This document shows positions 1 to 14,400 of a DNA stretch of 64,000 nt, piece after piece (position 1 is the stretch's first letter; each line of letters starts with the position of its first letter). Origin of the DNA: Parelaphostrongylus tenuis (Eukaryota > Nematoda > Chromadorea > Rhabditida > Metastrongylidae); assembly GCA_019055375.1 (NCBI GenBank), contig JAHQIW010000452.1, forward strand, positions 62,001 through 126,000, given 5' to 3'. Below the pieces are notes generated by a model. That model was not told the origin of the DNA. It worked only from the letters and a program-made list of their open reading frames with translations, and made no database searches. Both the position numbers and the translations under genes were made by a program.

Positions 1-130
1 TTTCATTTATTTGTCCGTCTCTTGCGGTGGTATGATCTTATGATATACCCAATAACGTAGATTGCTGTGCAAAAACATTTGCGCCATCCGGGATTCGAAC
101 CGAGATCTCACTCTGTCTGGGAGCGAATTA
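1..130 (-). repeat. tRNA-like SINE copy
   Basis: Read on the minus strand, it has a B-box-like GGTTCGAATCCC relative (visible as gggattcgaaccga on +) and the trailing sequence shared with copies at 30626-30775, 52805-52919 and 61305-61400, including the terminal gcggtggtatgat motif. Confidence 0.7.
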
Positions 131-142
131 TAAATTAATTCG

Positions 143-700
143 AATTTGAAGTTTATGCATAAATTCGATTAGAAAAACAATGATTATCTTTCAAAATGAA
201 GACCATCATTATCCACGATCTTCTCCCATCGATCTCCAAGCTTCCGAATCTGCTCGAGATACTATTACGTGAATTTTGAAACAAATTCCTGACATGTTTC
301 CTTAACGTGATCAAATGTCTCGAATCGGCGTCCACGCAGAAAATGTTCCATTGAGGGGAAAAGACCATAATGGTACGACACAGCATTTGGACTGTGGGGT
401 GGGTACGACAAGACCTCGACTCACTCCACTCCATCATACTTTTCATGAAATTCTGGCAGTGTGGGGTTTGGCATTGTCTTGGTGAAACAACACGCGCTTT
501 CGACGAATCGATGTCGGGTATTGCACTATAACTAAAGCTCCCGCGGGAGTTTCTAATGGAATTATTCCTGAGATGTTCTCATGAACTAACAATAACCGAT
601 ACTGTATGAAACAAACATAATATCTGATTTTTTCGCGGGTGTTAAGGAACTTTTTCTTCAACCCAGTATATTGGCAGTAGTAAATAGTGAAAATCATTGG
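143..700 (-). pseudogene. Degraded mariner-family transposase
   Basis: Minus-strand frames, broken by shifts, contain VLFHQDNAKPHTA, the mariner catalytic-region signature. Further on, another frame has FPSMEHFLRGRRFETFDHVK, the usual C-terminal region. Only the 3' half is visible here and the reading frame is interrupted at least twice. The element interrupts no exon. Confidence 0.78.
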
Positions 701-1134
701 AATACGGTAGTAATATCGTCGACATTATCGCAAGATACTTGCTGGAATTGCCTACATGCTATACAGAAGAACTCTGTCAGACGTTATTTAGACGTGAACT
801 ACCAAAATGTTTATCAATAGGCATGCACTGGGTTTATTCCATAGAGCGAGCAAATATACCAACACTCAGAAAGTCAAAGTGTCGTACTAAACTCAAGTGT
901 AGGTTTATTTTCTTCGTTCTTTTTCGCCTATCCTAGAAACTTCCGCACTTTTTCTGTCTTTATCGATACTCTCTAAAGCAATGCGGAAATACTCAAACAT
1001 GCAGAGGCGCCCATGTAGTACTTTCTATTCATTCTCTTTTTGACAACTGAAATATTGAACCTTTCCGAACGGCGGTATAAGCGATATCGCACATAGCGCA
1101 CGAATTTCGTTATTAAATAAGTATTTTTTACTTT

Positions 1135-1752
1135 CGAAGAAACTCTAGGTTCCTTGTGATATTCTGAAACTCCATGGTTATCTCTACACGTTCATACACT
1201 TTTTATGCGTACATAACCTTTGTGGATGAGAAATTTCAAGGAGAAGCGTGATTTTATTTTCGATCGTATGAGACACTACGAAGTTTTTAAAAACCAATTT
1301 CAGTTTAAAATTCACAGAGATTTGTGCTATCGATTAAATATCAGTATACCCTGATGAAAAGCCATCCGCAGACTTTAGCCGTGCAAACAAAGCACGCCGA
1401 ACATAAAACGTAATTTTACTTTCGCTGCTATAACGCACTCAGAAGGTTTTTGGAAATTTAGCACACTTCCTAGCTTTATAATGAAATTATAGTAGAAAAT
1501 ACATCTGTCCAACGAAAAATACATGCATAATTCAGGGTTCAAAACGACCCTCATCGTTGGGGAAGAATTAAAGCAGGAACCATAATGTTTAAGTGACAAA
1601 GGCAACTGCAGAGTAGATACAGCATTTTACACTCCAATGGAAACCAAGGGTTGGAATCAAAAAACGATAGCCGTAAGAGCGTTGCAGAGTCCAATGCGAT
1701 CGTCACTTCGCTTCACTGAAACGAGTGAGTAGTAGGATCAAGTCAGAACGTA
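1135..1752. other. Downstream flank of gene 2
   Basis: Unique-looking A/T-rich DNA after the gene 2 stop. It includes one AATAAA on the minus strand near 1252-1257 that could end the transcript. No coding potential was seen beyond short random frames. Confidence 0.4.
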
Positions 1753-2428
1753 CTAACAAAAAAATATAATCGAAAGGGCAAAAACACATACATGACGAGT
1801 TTGTGAGTGAGCTTTACGTTGCAGATGAAACGTTGAGCAACTGAACGTGTCGTGACCAGAAACTAGAATTGCTCATTTTACGCACTCACTGTAGTACCGC
1901 TGCTGGCTGAACAATTGCAGAAACATCAAACCTGAACAAAATTCACAATACTCTTCATCGTTTGTATTCAGATTGTCGGCTGGTTCGGTGGTCGAGGTGC
2001 CCAGAAAAGTTGAGCCATCCTAAATTTGTTCAAGAGTTAGAGCTTACAATATAACGAAATTCGGAGAGATGGAATTCACAGTCGTCGCTAATTGAGCCAC
2101 ACTGACTAACCTCGGATAAAAGATCACTGGCAATGTCAGAGTTTTCGTTGAACTTTCTTGTCTCTTCATCAAAGTAATTTTCTCGACCACTGGAAGCGAA
2201 TTCACTAGAAGATTTATTTGATAACGAGGACAAGAAACTGAGACTAACTGCATCGCGGATTAAATAGTAGATGGAATTGCATCAGGTACGTTTTCATGAA
2301 TACGGCTCAAAATCATACCGTCTTGGTTGCGATGATTTAAGAATAGTAGGCAAATTCTTTAAGGAGCTGGCAAAATTCTGAGGTTGACATGAAGACGGCT
2401 TAGACGTATCGATCACGTCTGCATCTTC
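1753..2428 (-). CDS. Gene 2 last exons: Ser-rich tail and CCHC knuckle
   Basis: Exons 2319-2428 (110 nt, EDADVIDTSKPSSCQPQNFA), 2111-2237 (127 nt, SSLSNKSSSEFASSG), 1932-2019 (88 nt, ending DEEYCEFCS) and 1753-1862 (VSGHDTFSCSTFHLQRKAHS to a TAG). The last two join to C-x2-C-x4-H-x4-C, with an intron at exactly the position and phase used inside the second knuckle of gene 1. After the knuckle the tail becomes hydrophobic (CVFALSIIFFC) and lacks the acidic aromatic end of gene 1. The 2237 acceptor is the CTCAG copy, not the earlier TGCAG, because only it keeps the frame. Confidence 0.84.
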
Positions 2429-5400
2429 CTGAAATTATGAGAATGAGTCAGTTAAGAGTGTTCTTCATCCCTCTTACTGCAGATTACACATATACATATT
2501 GGAATATTAGGTCGTTTCATATTTCAGCGCCATAATGATAAACATCAAATTTATTAGCCAGAAACAATTGAAATCGTATGAGTTTGGTATCGTTCAATCG
2601 CGCATTCTTTTGCGAACATTCTGGTGTCCAATTTATCTACACTTAACTAAAGATGTGATAAAATTCGCTTACTACTCATGGACGAATGGCGCGTACGAAG
2701 AATGCTAGTGCAGCGGCGTACAGGATCAATGGAGCTTCCTGAGGGCGGCCCAAGCGCGACTGATCTTCCAGACTCTTCTTTCCAGCTTTGAACTTTGCTA
2801 ACTACTTTCTAGCTGCCCTTTCTGTAACTCATCATCGCTCCAAGCTCCATTAATCTTGCTGGCCACTTCACTAACATAATATCCTGCGCGCCTTCGTGCA
2901 TGAGTAGTAAGCGAATTTGTCCTTAGGATAGCTCCATCTCAGAGCAAGTATGGGCAAAATGTATTACAAAATGTTTGAAAGAAAATTCATAATTAAACTA
3001 TACCAAAATTATGAATTTTTGAGTACTTCTGTTTCATAAATTTGGTGCTTATTGCTCTAGTGCCAAAACTTATGGAACGACCTGATACATTCATAAATAC
3101 TTTGTATTAGAAAATTTGGCTGATATTCTTTTAGAAATTCTTAGCATACTGTAAAAGCTTCTTTATTCGAGATCGTTTCAGTCCGTAGAAAACCATGCAG
3201 ATCCACGAAAAGTGTTTTTTGTGTGTCACAAACTTTTCTCCAATGTAGATTTAAGAATAAGAGGCTTCTTGTAAAGACTGGACATAAAGGATAAAAGGAT
3301 AAAGCTCTCGGCGTTAATCAATCCTTGAGGGATGCGCCATGCATTCGTCTTCAATTTCTAACTTCGTCTGAGGTGATTGAATGCATATCTGACCTTTACA
3401 ACGACTCGCGGTAACCTCCCGCTGAACCGAGTCAGTGCTGCTTATCCTCCCACACAAGACTGAGACCAGTCCGGTATCATTTTACCGATGTCGGCGGGAT
3501 GATTGGCTTGGTGAGCCATGAGCGCGAGATCGAACCATTGACCTCTTGTGCGACGCAGAGCACCTCTGACCACTGCGCCACCTGCTCTTTTATGACTCGA
3601 TAAAAGCAGATATAGATCGAAAATTGGACAGCATTCATCTCTGCCATCGAAGTTCCGAGAAAAAAAAAACTTCTTAAACATCTTGTTCAACACTATGTAG
3701 CAAACTTCTCAAAAGAGAGATGATATAGTAATCCATAACTGTGTCATCCTGAAAATAAGTAAATGCTGTATCTTCGACCGTAGACGCTTTTGCCCCATTT
3801 CGTAACAACTGTAATTTCATAAAAGTCTCAACTTCAATATATTTATCTCGTATCTCCTCTAATGTTAGAGACTATAGCATTCCACAGAACTGTAAAGACA
3901 TTTTCTACAAAGTTGTAAGGCAGATAGTAGGCATCGAATGCTTACTGCCTCCACATCTAGTATAATCGATATGAATATTCTATTATGCGGGCATATGATT
4001 GATCCTCGTGACACACTTAGGCCTAGTAAAAACATTCTGTCCACTATTCGATCGTACGTCGACTAACTGCAGACAAACTTCCAATAAATATTATATATCT
4101 TAAAACCAAACTTTTTATGAGCCGCGGCGTTCTTGGCGAACATAAACGGATGTTTTACTGCGGTCGAGATCTACTCTGTTTAGAAAATAATAGCTGAAGA
4201 ATATAATTCGAAAAGAATAAATACGAAAGATATGGGCAAATAAATAATATATCAAACTTTTCATTTCGGGTGTTTTCTTAAGACCACGTTCAAATTTCAA
4301 CATATCTCAAAATTTTTATTTGAGCCGACATGTTATGTGGTCTGTTATAATCAAACTTATAGACTCCGATACACGTGTTTCGACCTTGATAGTCTCTTAT
4401 CAATCGGGCGGACCAATCGTCTTATGCCAATCCTCTCGGGGCGCTCAGTCCCCTGTACTATGAGTAAGCAAAGAGAACATTTTACACTGTCCATCAAGTG
4501 AAATTATCACTGAATGGGCAGTGAAGAGCATTCGAGTGTACAGCGCTACCCATTCAGTGATTACTTCTCCTGATGGACGGTGTAAAATATTCGTCGTCGC
4601 CTACTCCTAATATAAGGGACTGAGCGCTCCGAGACGATTGGCAAAAGAGAATGGGTACCGCCCGACTGATGAGACTGTCAAGGTCGAAACACGTGTATCG
4701 GGCTCTATAAATTAATCCTGTGATAGACCGCATGATATGTCGGCTCAAATAATAATTATGGCACATAAATAATAGTTTTACTGGACATGAATACGAAGCC
4801 ACCGTAATCACCTTGTGGTCATAAACAGCTGTCTGCTCCAACTTGTCTGATAATGGTGAAATGACAGTCCTTTCAATCATACTGTCTCCTCGTCTCTCCA
4901 ACTTCTCTTCAAGAACTGAACTAGAACAAGCAACAAATGGAAAGTTTTCAGGTTAGAATATTTTATTCTTAGTGAATTAAGCCGGTTGCGATGTACATAT
5001 TTATAATGACCAAGTTTTCACTGACATCGCAAGTTTTCTGATAGTACGAATGTTGGAGGGTCTGATGAGAACTCTTTCTTCCGTTAACATCGCTTCTCCA
5101 AGCTTTTGCTTGGCAAACAGTTAGAGTACCACATACTTTCACATTTCATAGCGATTTCATAGTACTAAAGTTGTAATTTTATGAAGATATTAAGTGTTCA
5201 AACTGTAGATGACAATGATACAAGGACGTCATCACAATATTTCTCTTGTAATTCTTCTAAAATGTGTGAAACGTAGGGCAAAGCAACTTACATTTTCACC
5301 AACGCTTCGTTGTAGAGTGCAGAAGTGCTCGCTTCTTTGGTTCGTAACGAAGCCAACTTAAACGATTAGTTTGAAGAGCAGTAAATCAATAATAGAAAAA

Positions 5401-8400
5401 ATGGACGAGATGATTTTCGTCCTCTTATTCATCTGTACTATTGTTACGAAAAACAGAAAAGATTATTGAACCCCTAAAGTCTGTAATTACCCACATCATT
5501 CTGCTTCTGCTCTAGCGTTTCTTGTAAATTCGCAATCTCCGAGTCACTGATGGCCTTTTCTTTGGTAAGATTATGAATCTTTTCCATAGCGCTACGGAAA
5601 TCGTCTTCTTTCTGCAATGTATCAAACTCAATGCAGAGATTGCTCGCGTTCCTAATGATATTTTGTGATGATTCCAAGTACACATGAGTTTGAAGCCAAA
5701 AGTAACAACGAGCCGCAGATAGAGATGAGCACGCAAAGATAAAATCCCTCGCATATTAGTAGAGTTAAAAAATCTTCCTGAAAAGTTTTTCATGGAAGAA
5801 GAGTAGTATAGTGGGCGTGATGCCGTTCACTAAGATTGAAGCGCGTTCGACACATAAGCAGGCCCACCTGGTGATCCTTGCCCCGGGTATGGGACATAAG
5901 TATCATACTTGTCTGGGACAACCTGATTCCTTTAAATTTGTAAAAGGCACGCTTGTAATGGATGTAAAATCAAGTTTTGGTGGAGCTACCACACAATGTT
6001 AGGAAGAATGGATTCGACCGGCATTTGAAAACATTGTACAGGTTAAGGAAAATTCCTAAGGACAGTAGTTGAGCCAACAAATCTGAAGATTTTCGTGAAA
6101 TCTTTATTTAGAATATGGATCATTCTTCTAGTCATTCTCACAGTCCCGCCTGAGGCCGTGTTTTTGCTTATCACTCAATTCCTATAAGTATGCACGAAAC
6201 ATTATAAAACTGCGAAAAATGCACTAAAAATACTAGAAATTTCGACTAATAGATATTGGCCAAACATTTGACTACTTGGCAGCCATTGGTATAGAGATGC
6301 GTGCTGCTATCACTATGCCAGCGAGGCACATTTGTGCGACCACTCGTTTTTCAACATATCTATGTTAGCCACTGCGCTCTCGGTATGAATGAAACGCGAG
6401 TTCGAGTCCCGCGTGAGGCCGTGTTTTTGCTCACCACTCAGTTCTCTTAGGTATATACAATGTCTATTACTTGATCAACAACTATTACCTGAGTGAGAAA
6501 TTTGGTGAAAGTTTTTTCAATGAATTTAGTGACTACTGTAAGCTCACAAGCTCATTACCACTTATTCATTTATCTCAGTAACTCACTACCTTTCTAAATC
6601 TGTTGTTTATATCTTATTTAGCTTCTTCGTTTCCCAGAGCAATAGCAGAAAAGAAGATCACACACATACCATTTGAAGCTGTTTCTGGACGCTAGCAAGC
6701 TCGTGCGCACGAAATTCTGAAAATTCTATCCGATGCCTCTCCACTTGCTCGGCATGATTTTGTTGCTGTTCATTGTGAAAATCAAGAAAGGTTAGAAAGA
6801 TTGGACAAAAATACCAAAAATCATATGCCAAAGATAGAATATATGCATAGAAGCTTAGATACGCAAAAGCACACCATAGTCTGTTCTAGACAATTGATTT
6901 TCTCCTGGAGGGCGATGATCGAGTTGTCGGCCGCCCGCAGCTGATCGGCGAGCTGATTTTTCTGAACACTTATTCAGCGAACGAAATCATGAAATCTAGT
7001 GTTCCTCTGTGCTGCTCTTGAATTTTATGAAATTTGATCCAACTCTTCAACAATGATAATGGATAGTAAGATCACACGACAAAGGAACAATTTTATAGAA
7101 AAATGTCATTGAAGCGGGCAATTCTCACCATTTGGATGGGATTTCGTCAACAATCTCCTAGCTAGCGATTTTAAAAGATGGCAAGCTTATGGTGACCTCG
7201 AAGAGGATCGTTGTGATCTAGTCTCTAATTTATAATGATTAGTACTATTGAAGGATCACTACGGCAAGCATAATTCAAACAAAAAACTTCGAAAAAAATT
7301 AGGTCTTTCACTAAGTTTTGACTCCGAAGCAAAACACTAAATTTAAAAACCAAAAGTAACTAAAATTGCAAGATCTTGACACTGTCAATTGCGCACTTTC
7401 TTACGAATATTTTGATATACAACATGCCTGTAGGTGCATCAAAAGTAAGCAGTCGTGGGAAGAAATTTGCTAGCTACTCATTCGGGACTGGCGCGCAAGA
7501 GAAATTGCTAGCGAAGCGGTGCGCAAGATTAATGAAGCTCGAGGCGAACATGTTGCCGCAGAAAGGACGGCAAGTATGTGGTTTGCGAAGTTCAAAGCTG
7601 GAAAGAACAGTCTGGAGGATCAGTCGCGCTTTAACCGTCTGCGGGAAGCCCCATTGATCTTACGCGCCACTTCACTAGCCACTTATTACTTACGTGTCAT
7701 TCGTGCATGAGTGACAAGCGAATTTGCTCCTATGACAGCTCAATCTCAATCCAGTTATAGGCAAGTTGGCTGCCAAAATGCTCGAAAGAAAATTTACAAT
7801 TGAACGATACCAAAATTATGTGATTTCAAATACTTTTGGTTAATAAATTTGGTGTATATTGCTCTAGTGGTGGGATGATCCCAATATTCAAATAAAAATT
7901 TTTTTAAGATCAATACTTCGCAAACAGTGAAAAGTCGAAGAAATCAGGATTCGAGCAGATTTACATTAAAACACTGGTTTCAAATCTTGCAACATCGAAC
8001 ATGTGTTGTGCTGAGAGATCTGCAACTCACGATCGGAGATGATAGATCGGTACTTTACAAATTTTATTCGCTAACAGTAAAAATGAATGTAATCGATTGC
8101 TTCACTCAAATATACCTCACTGTTGAGTTCTTCGATATGACATTCACTCATCGACTTTTGTTTATCGAAGGCAGCATTACTTGTGAACAGTTTTTCGTTT
8201 AATGCCGCAATCTTTCCTCTTAAGCTGAAATAGTATCATCATGAATCATAGTTTTTCGACAAATAACAATGTGATGATTAAGAGAAACTTGAATAACAAG
8301 TCGGATAAATGCAAGCAGATTTCCTCAATCGATTGTTTAAGTGATACCACAATCATGTAGTATCCCCAAGACAACTCTCTCTCCCTGGTATAAAGTAGGG

Positions 8401-11400
8401 TTCAGTGTGGGGCCTATGGCTCTGATGAAGCGAGCGATACCGCCGAAACGTACGGTAAACCACTGACGTATGAACCTCGAAAAGGTTTTGCACATTCTCC
8501 AAGACTATATTGAATGGTTTGAACACAGCCAATTAGAGACGACTGTTTATGATTCATGGAAGAGACAACTGATAAGACACGGTAACGTTTTTTTCCTTCA
8601 TCATCTCATTACTGCTTCTTAATTTTTTTTTGGAAGTTTAAGGATTTTCATACTAGGCATGCTAACGAAGAATGGTCCATAACGACTGCAGCAAACGAAT
8701 CGCTGCCACGGAGTTTACTGAGCTTTATCTTCTTTGACCAACTGCTTCACACTTTTGTCGTGGCTCAGAGGTTTGAGTTTCAGGCGCAATATACAAAAAA
8801 GTTTGCCCCTTCATGAGCAAAGTTTCAAGCTGGAGAGTGATTCGACATTTTCATCCGAAGAGCAAGAAGAATTAAAACAGTATCAAGATTTGTCGTCTGT
8901 CCTGTTAGTGATTCACTTGCAGAATGGCAAATCTCCGTCGAAACACTGATTGAAAGGATAACGTGCCACGACAACTCGAAAATGTTCTAGCACATCAATT
9001 CATCTCAAAATCTCAGAAAAAGAAATCATGCACAATCAAGTGGGTGAAGTGGAAACGGTGCCTCAAATCTGCACAATTCTTTGCGAAGACAGTCCTCAGA
9101 AGCACAGATAAGCATAAATCATAACAATATATTCTAATGTTTTTCTAATCGTGGTATGATGCTGCAATTATGCAGCTATAGATGTTAGAGATATGTAAAG
9201 TTTTGGATCCTAGCCGAGAGTTGGCTTTGTTTGACTTACCGGTAACTCAAATATGAAAATTTTTGATCAGAAAGCTATGTAATTGATATGTAAAAGGTAA
9301 ACAATCTGCCTGTAATCCTTGCCGCATATATTGGACTGCGACCACTTAGCAGCATGATAAAAGGAAAAAAAATAACAAAGCCAAAACCTTTTGTTTCGAG
9401 TGTTTTTCTTAAGACCACAGCTCAAATTTCAATATGCCTGGTAATCATTATTTGAGCCACGCATGTCAGTGGTTTGTCAATGAGGGCTGACTTATAGAGC
9501 CCGTTACACGTGTTTCGATCTTGGCATCTCGTCAGTCGGGCATTTACCCTTTCTCGTCTTTTGCTAATCTCTGTAGGTGCTCCAGTCCCCACAATAAGAG
9601 TTAGCGACGACGTACGATTTACACTCTATGTCCAGTAAAAACTCACCAAACACAGAGTGTTGTACACTCGAATGCTCGTGGCTAGTATATTCAATATATC
9701 ATATCTTTTGTTTCGAGTGTTTTCTCAAGACCACAGCTCAAATTTCAATATGCCTGGTAATCATTATTTGGGCCACGCATGTCTCTTATTGTGGGGACTG
9801 GAGCACCCCACAGAGATTAGCAAAAGACGAGAAAAGGTAAGTGCCCGACTGACGAGATCGCAAGATCGAAACACGTGTATCGGGCTCTATAAGTCAGCCC
9901 TCATTGACAGACCACTGACATGCGTGGCTCAAATAATGATTACAAAGCCAAAACCTTTCTTTTTCTATCGTCCACTCTATTTTGTCCTGTTCGAAGTGCT
10001 TCAACTTCTTTTTGAGCGTATCCAGAGCATCGTCCTGACGTTCTCGTGTGGATGTCAATTCAATAATCTGAAAAGCATTTTTCTCACTTACCCAAAGTAA
10101 TCAATCATTAGAAAAATGATTAAGGAAGAATTACAATATATTAGGTTGAGCAAGAAATTTTCTCAACCATTTCGTTATCATCTTTCGTTTCGAGTGTTTC
10201 TTGGGGACTACGCTCAGATTTCAATATGCCTGATAGTTACTTTTGAGTCATACATGTGGTGTGTTATGGGAACTTGTAGAGCCCAATAAACGTGTTTCTG
10301 CCCTGGCCGCATTGCCAGTTCGGCAGGCCCTTCGTCTTTTAGCTAATCCTCGTGGGGTTCCCTGCATCCCCTGTATAGAGGAGGCGACGACGTACAATTT
10401 ACACGCACCGTAAAGTCAAATAAATCAGGCAATGTTTTGCACTCGATTGCTCTTAGCTGGTATTTTGAGATATCATGCCGCTCGCTTCGAGTGTTTCCTC
10501 AAGACCATGCTCAAATTTCATACATCAGGTAATATTTTTTTCTAGCCAACTTGCTATGTGGTCTTATATGAGCACTTACACGCAATTCCGTCTTTCATCC
10601 TCGTCAGTTGCACGGCGTCTTTTCGTTCAGTACACCAATCTCCTTTCGGCGTAATTATCACTTAACAGCGTGTCAATAGTCGACGGTTACTCTATATAAG
10701 TAGATTTCCGATGAATTGATTGAACGAAAGGGCATCGTGCAACTGACGAGGCTGCAAGGCCGAAACACGTGTATCGGGGTGTAAAGTGCCCATAAAAGAT
10801 CACATGACATGTTGGCTCAGAAAATATTCATTACATACATTGTTTTGAGCGTGGGTCTTAAAATACACATGAAACGAACGGTATGAGATTTTTCATACAT
10901 TTGAGTTCTTGTTTTACTATCGTTTGGAGTGACTTCTTGCGGTTATTTTATTGTATGATACTTATACATTAGTTCTAAGACTGAATCCCGAGATCAGAAG
11001 CGATTGTTAATGCCACACGAGTATCGTTTAGATGAAAGCGCTTCTTTGGCACGCAACGATACTCGTGCAGCTCCAACAATCCTTTTCGATCTTTAGACCT
11101 GATGATGGTTGACAAAGTCAAATACATGGGCATCATTCGAGATGCTGAGAGACAAAAGCTTTATCCTTCACAATTTTATTATCTCCATGGATCAAAAGAT
11201 GCCTCGCTCCCTTGCAAACGGATTTTTCAACGGCTGTGGCGATGGTTGACATAGGATTGATTACTCACAGCCAGGTTTTTGAATGGAAACCAGAGCTTAT
11301 AAGCTCGAGTAACTCGTTGAAGATGATTTTTCCGGTGAAGATGGCACGTTGACACCCAAGAATACTCTCTAACTACGATACGGCGGCGGCCAGATCTTGT

Positions 11401-14400
11401 GAAGTGACATCACTTAAGACGAACGCAGAATATTTTACCTTGCTGTTCAGCTTTTCGATTTCAGATTTTGAGGCTGATCGTCTGTCTTCGTCAAGTAATC
11501 TCATTTTGTAATCTTCTTTTCGTAACATTTCCATTTCCTCGACAAGTCTGAAAGTATAACTATTTAGACATTTCAAGAAAACTCACAGGAGAAAGGTGAC
11601 AATGATAAAATAAATAGCTCATATTTCGTTTCGAAAATCCACCACTATTTAGATAGAACTGATCGAAATAGTGGTTTTAAAAGGTGATATGAGTTATAGA
11701 ACCTTTCTTTCTCTACGGACCATTCGTTCTTCTCTTGTTTGAACAATTCGACTTTCCTTGTAAGAATTTCTACGAACTGATTGTGATTCTCCTGCGTTTC
11801 CATGAAATCAGTCACCTAAAAGTGCATTCAAAAGACTCTTACCCAACATTTTGCACTAATAGCTTGCTTTTAGGAAATAAAGATAAAGTGAAGTTGGACA
11901 ATGCCAGAATGAGTTGAAAATTTCGACCATACAGAAAGAAAGTAATCAGCAATTTCAAAAAAACTAAAAATCATTCATCCGTTGATTCTCATCAGAGATA
12001 CCAGTGTAAAATGTTTGGCTATGTCTTCTACGGTATCATACCGTGCGGCGATGCTCCTCTTCTGCCTCTATGATTTTTCGTGTCAGATCTTCGTTTTCTG
12101 CCGTCAACCGTTCAATCGTTTCTTCTGTTGCTCTATCACGCCTAGAACTATGCAATAATGATTTGAATGTCATAGAAGCGGATTATGCGTGTAGTAACTA
12201 TCACTTAAGATCAAATAAAAATAGTTCATTGAAAAGTATTTAGGGTTTTCATTTCATAGAAATACATTAAACTCTTGCCACTTTACAACATGATCTGGGA
12301 CAAAAATCGAGGCCGGCAGGAATATATGTAGATACAATAAATAGTAATAATAAAACCGTAGCAAAAAGATTCGCTCAACCAGTGTTCTACACCGCTCAAG
12401 AAGAAGAAAAACGAATTGATTACTAGAGGTACTGGGATCAGCACAGTGAAAGAAAAAGGAAATCATTGTGATGACGGATAAAATAGAGTGCTAAAGTACT
12501 GAAATAAACCCATGAACACTATTAGATATTCGTGAGAGACGAGCCATGGGCCAAGCTCAAGTCTTTATCATAGGACAGTGAGTAGATTTAGTGTTATCAA
12601 AGTAGATGCTGCTTTACTGGACCAGTCGTTCCTCCAGGCCTATGCTATGCAGCAAAAACATGGTGCGGTGCTTCGCCATATTAAGCAATGCACAAGACAT
12701 TCGACGTCTTACGAGGATGAATCGAGAGACCCAACATCGATTCGCTTTTAGCAGTAAAAATTATCGAGTAATTGCGCGAGAGCAATCAGAAAACGCCTCA
12801 AGTTTTACATGACACAGCGGTTGTCAATGGGAATAGGAGACGAAGGGTGGACCTGAAGAGAACTGGGGTGAAATTCGACCTGGAAAATGCTAAGATAAAA
12901 GCAAAATTTGGAACGCCACGGATTCATCACATTTATGAGGCCCACGTGCTAGCCACTACACCAGCCGATACTCCTTCTGTGGGGTTTTCTCTCAGCCATG
13001 CAAATTTGTTTATCAGTTGAAATACAGGCCGAGAGCAAGGCAAAGCATGGACCTTGATGAGAGGAACGAATACCACGTGAACTTTTGGTGAAGAGTGGTC
13101 GTGAATCCAATACCCACTTAATATTGCGAGTATCGCTCATATCTCACCATCCGTGCGATTGTATTTCACTTTCGTACCTTACCATACAAAATGAGGTGGC
13201 AGTTTATGAAAGTTAAAGCAACATTGGAAAGGCCTCTGAGAATATCAAAACTACCGCGAGAGAAGCCACTAAAAAGATGGACATACGAGCGCATTAGATA
13301 CACAAGCCAGCTGAATCACATGTTCACAGCTAGAAGTTACTTCAGTCAACCTCTAGAACCACAAACCACATTTGAGGCACATTAGACTAGGGCCGCCTCC
13401 ATAGAAAATGATTATAAAATGACTAAAAGAAGGGAAAAAGTGCTAGGATCCGTAAGACACATAAGTGCATTTATAACACCTGAGCAAACAAACAAATATC
13501 ATTGAGATACTCAACTACCAAGCCCGAGAGTAAACAAAACTCGTGGTCAAGAGTTGCAAGGTGATGCTGGGTTGTTAGTCACAAAATGAAGTAGCTCATG
13601 ACATTTTAGCATACCGCCTTCCTCAAATCTTTTGATTGTCAATCGGTCCAGAAACAATAATCGGCCAAGTTTATTTCGAGAACAAAATATCCCAAAAACT
13701 TTTGTTGAAATTGGTGAAATTAGCACGGAAGATAAAGTGTTGTGCAACGAAATACATGTCAAAACTGTATTTATGGACTCACATCAAGTTTCCAACAAGT
13801 TTGAAAGATAAGAAAAATTCCAGAGATAAATATAACCGTATATATAATCAAACATCGGTGAACATTGCACAACTCACCTAACGTTTCCTGAGTCGTCTAG
13901 CTGTTTTGTAAGTTTGTCAACTTTAGCGCGCAACTCGCCAATTTCAGCCTCTGCATTCTCGCGGACTGTAACGGCTTTCTCCTTCTAAACAAAATAGTTA
14001 AAAGTCAAACAAAGTAATGATCAATTCCAACCGTCTCCAACGTCCCACAGGTTTTACCTATTTGAAAGATTTATATGTTCTTTCATTACACTTTTACGTA
14101 TCTAAGAACTCTTTCATTCTGTTCGTAAGCTTGCACTCGTTATCTGGAATTTGTTGGCCGGATTTTCCTTGTCAACTCAATACAAATTGAGAACTTTATT
14201 TTTTTCATGATTACCGTCGCACTGTACTCAAACTGAGCTCCTCTTACCTGACGTGTTGGGACAGCACCTCATGTCGTGCGCTACTAAATCCTCACCGCTG
14301 CCAATCTTCGAATCTTAAGGATCGCATGAAAAAATCATGAATAAGCCCGATACCAATTACCCCATCATACGAAGTAAAGAAACCCTGACCACTTAGTTAA

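Noticed and set aside
9657..10100. 147-residue + strand open frame
   Set aside because: Covers the inverted arm of a foldback element and the antisense of exon 9955-10067; no family resemblance.
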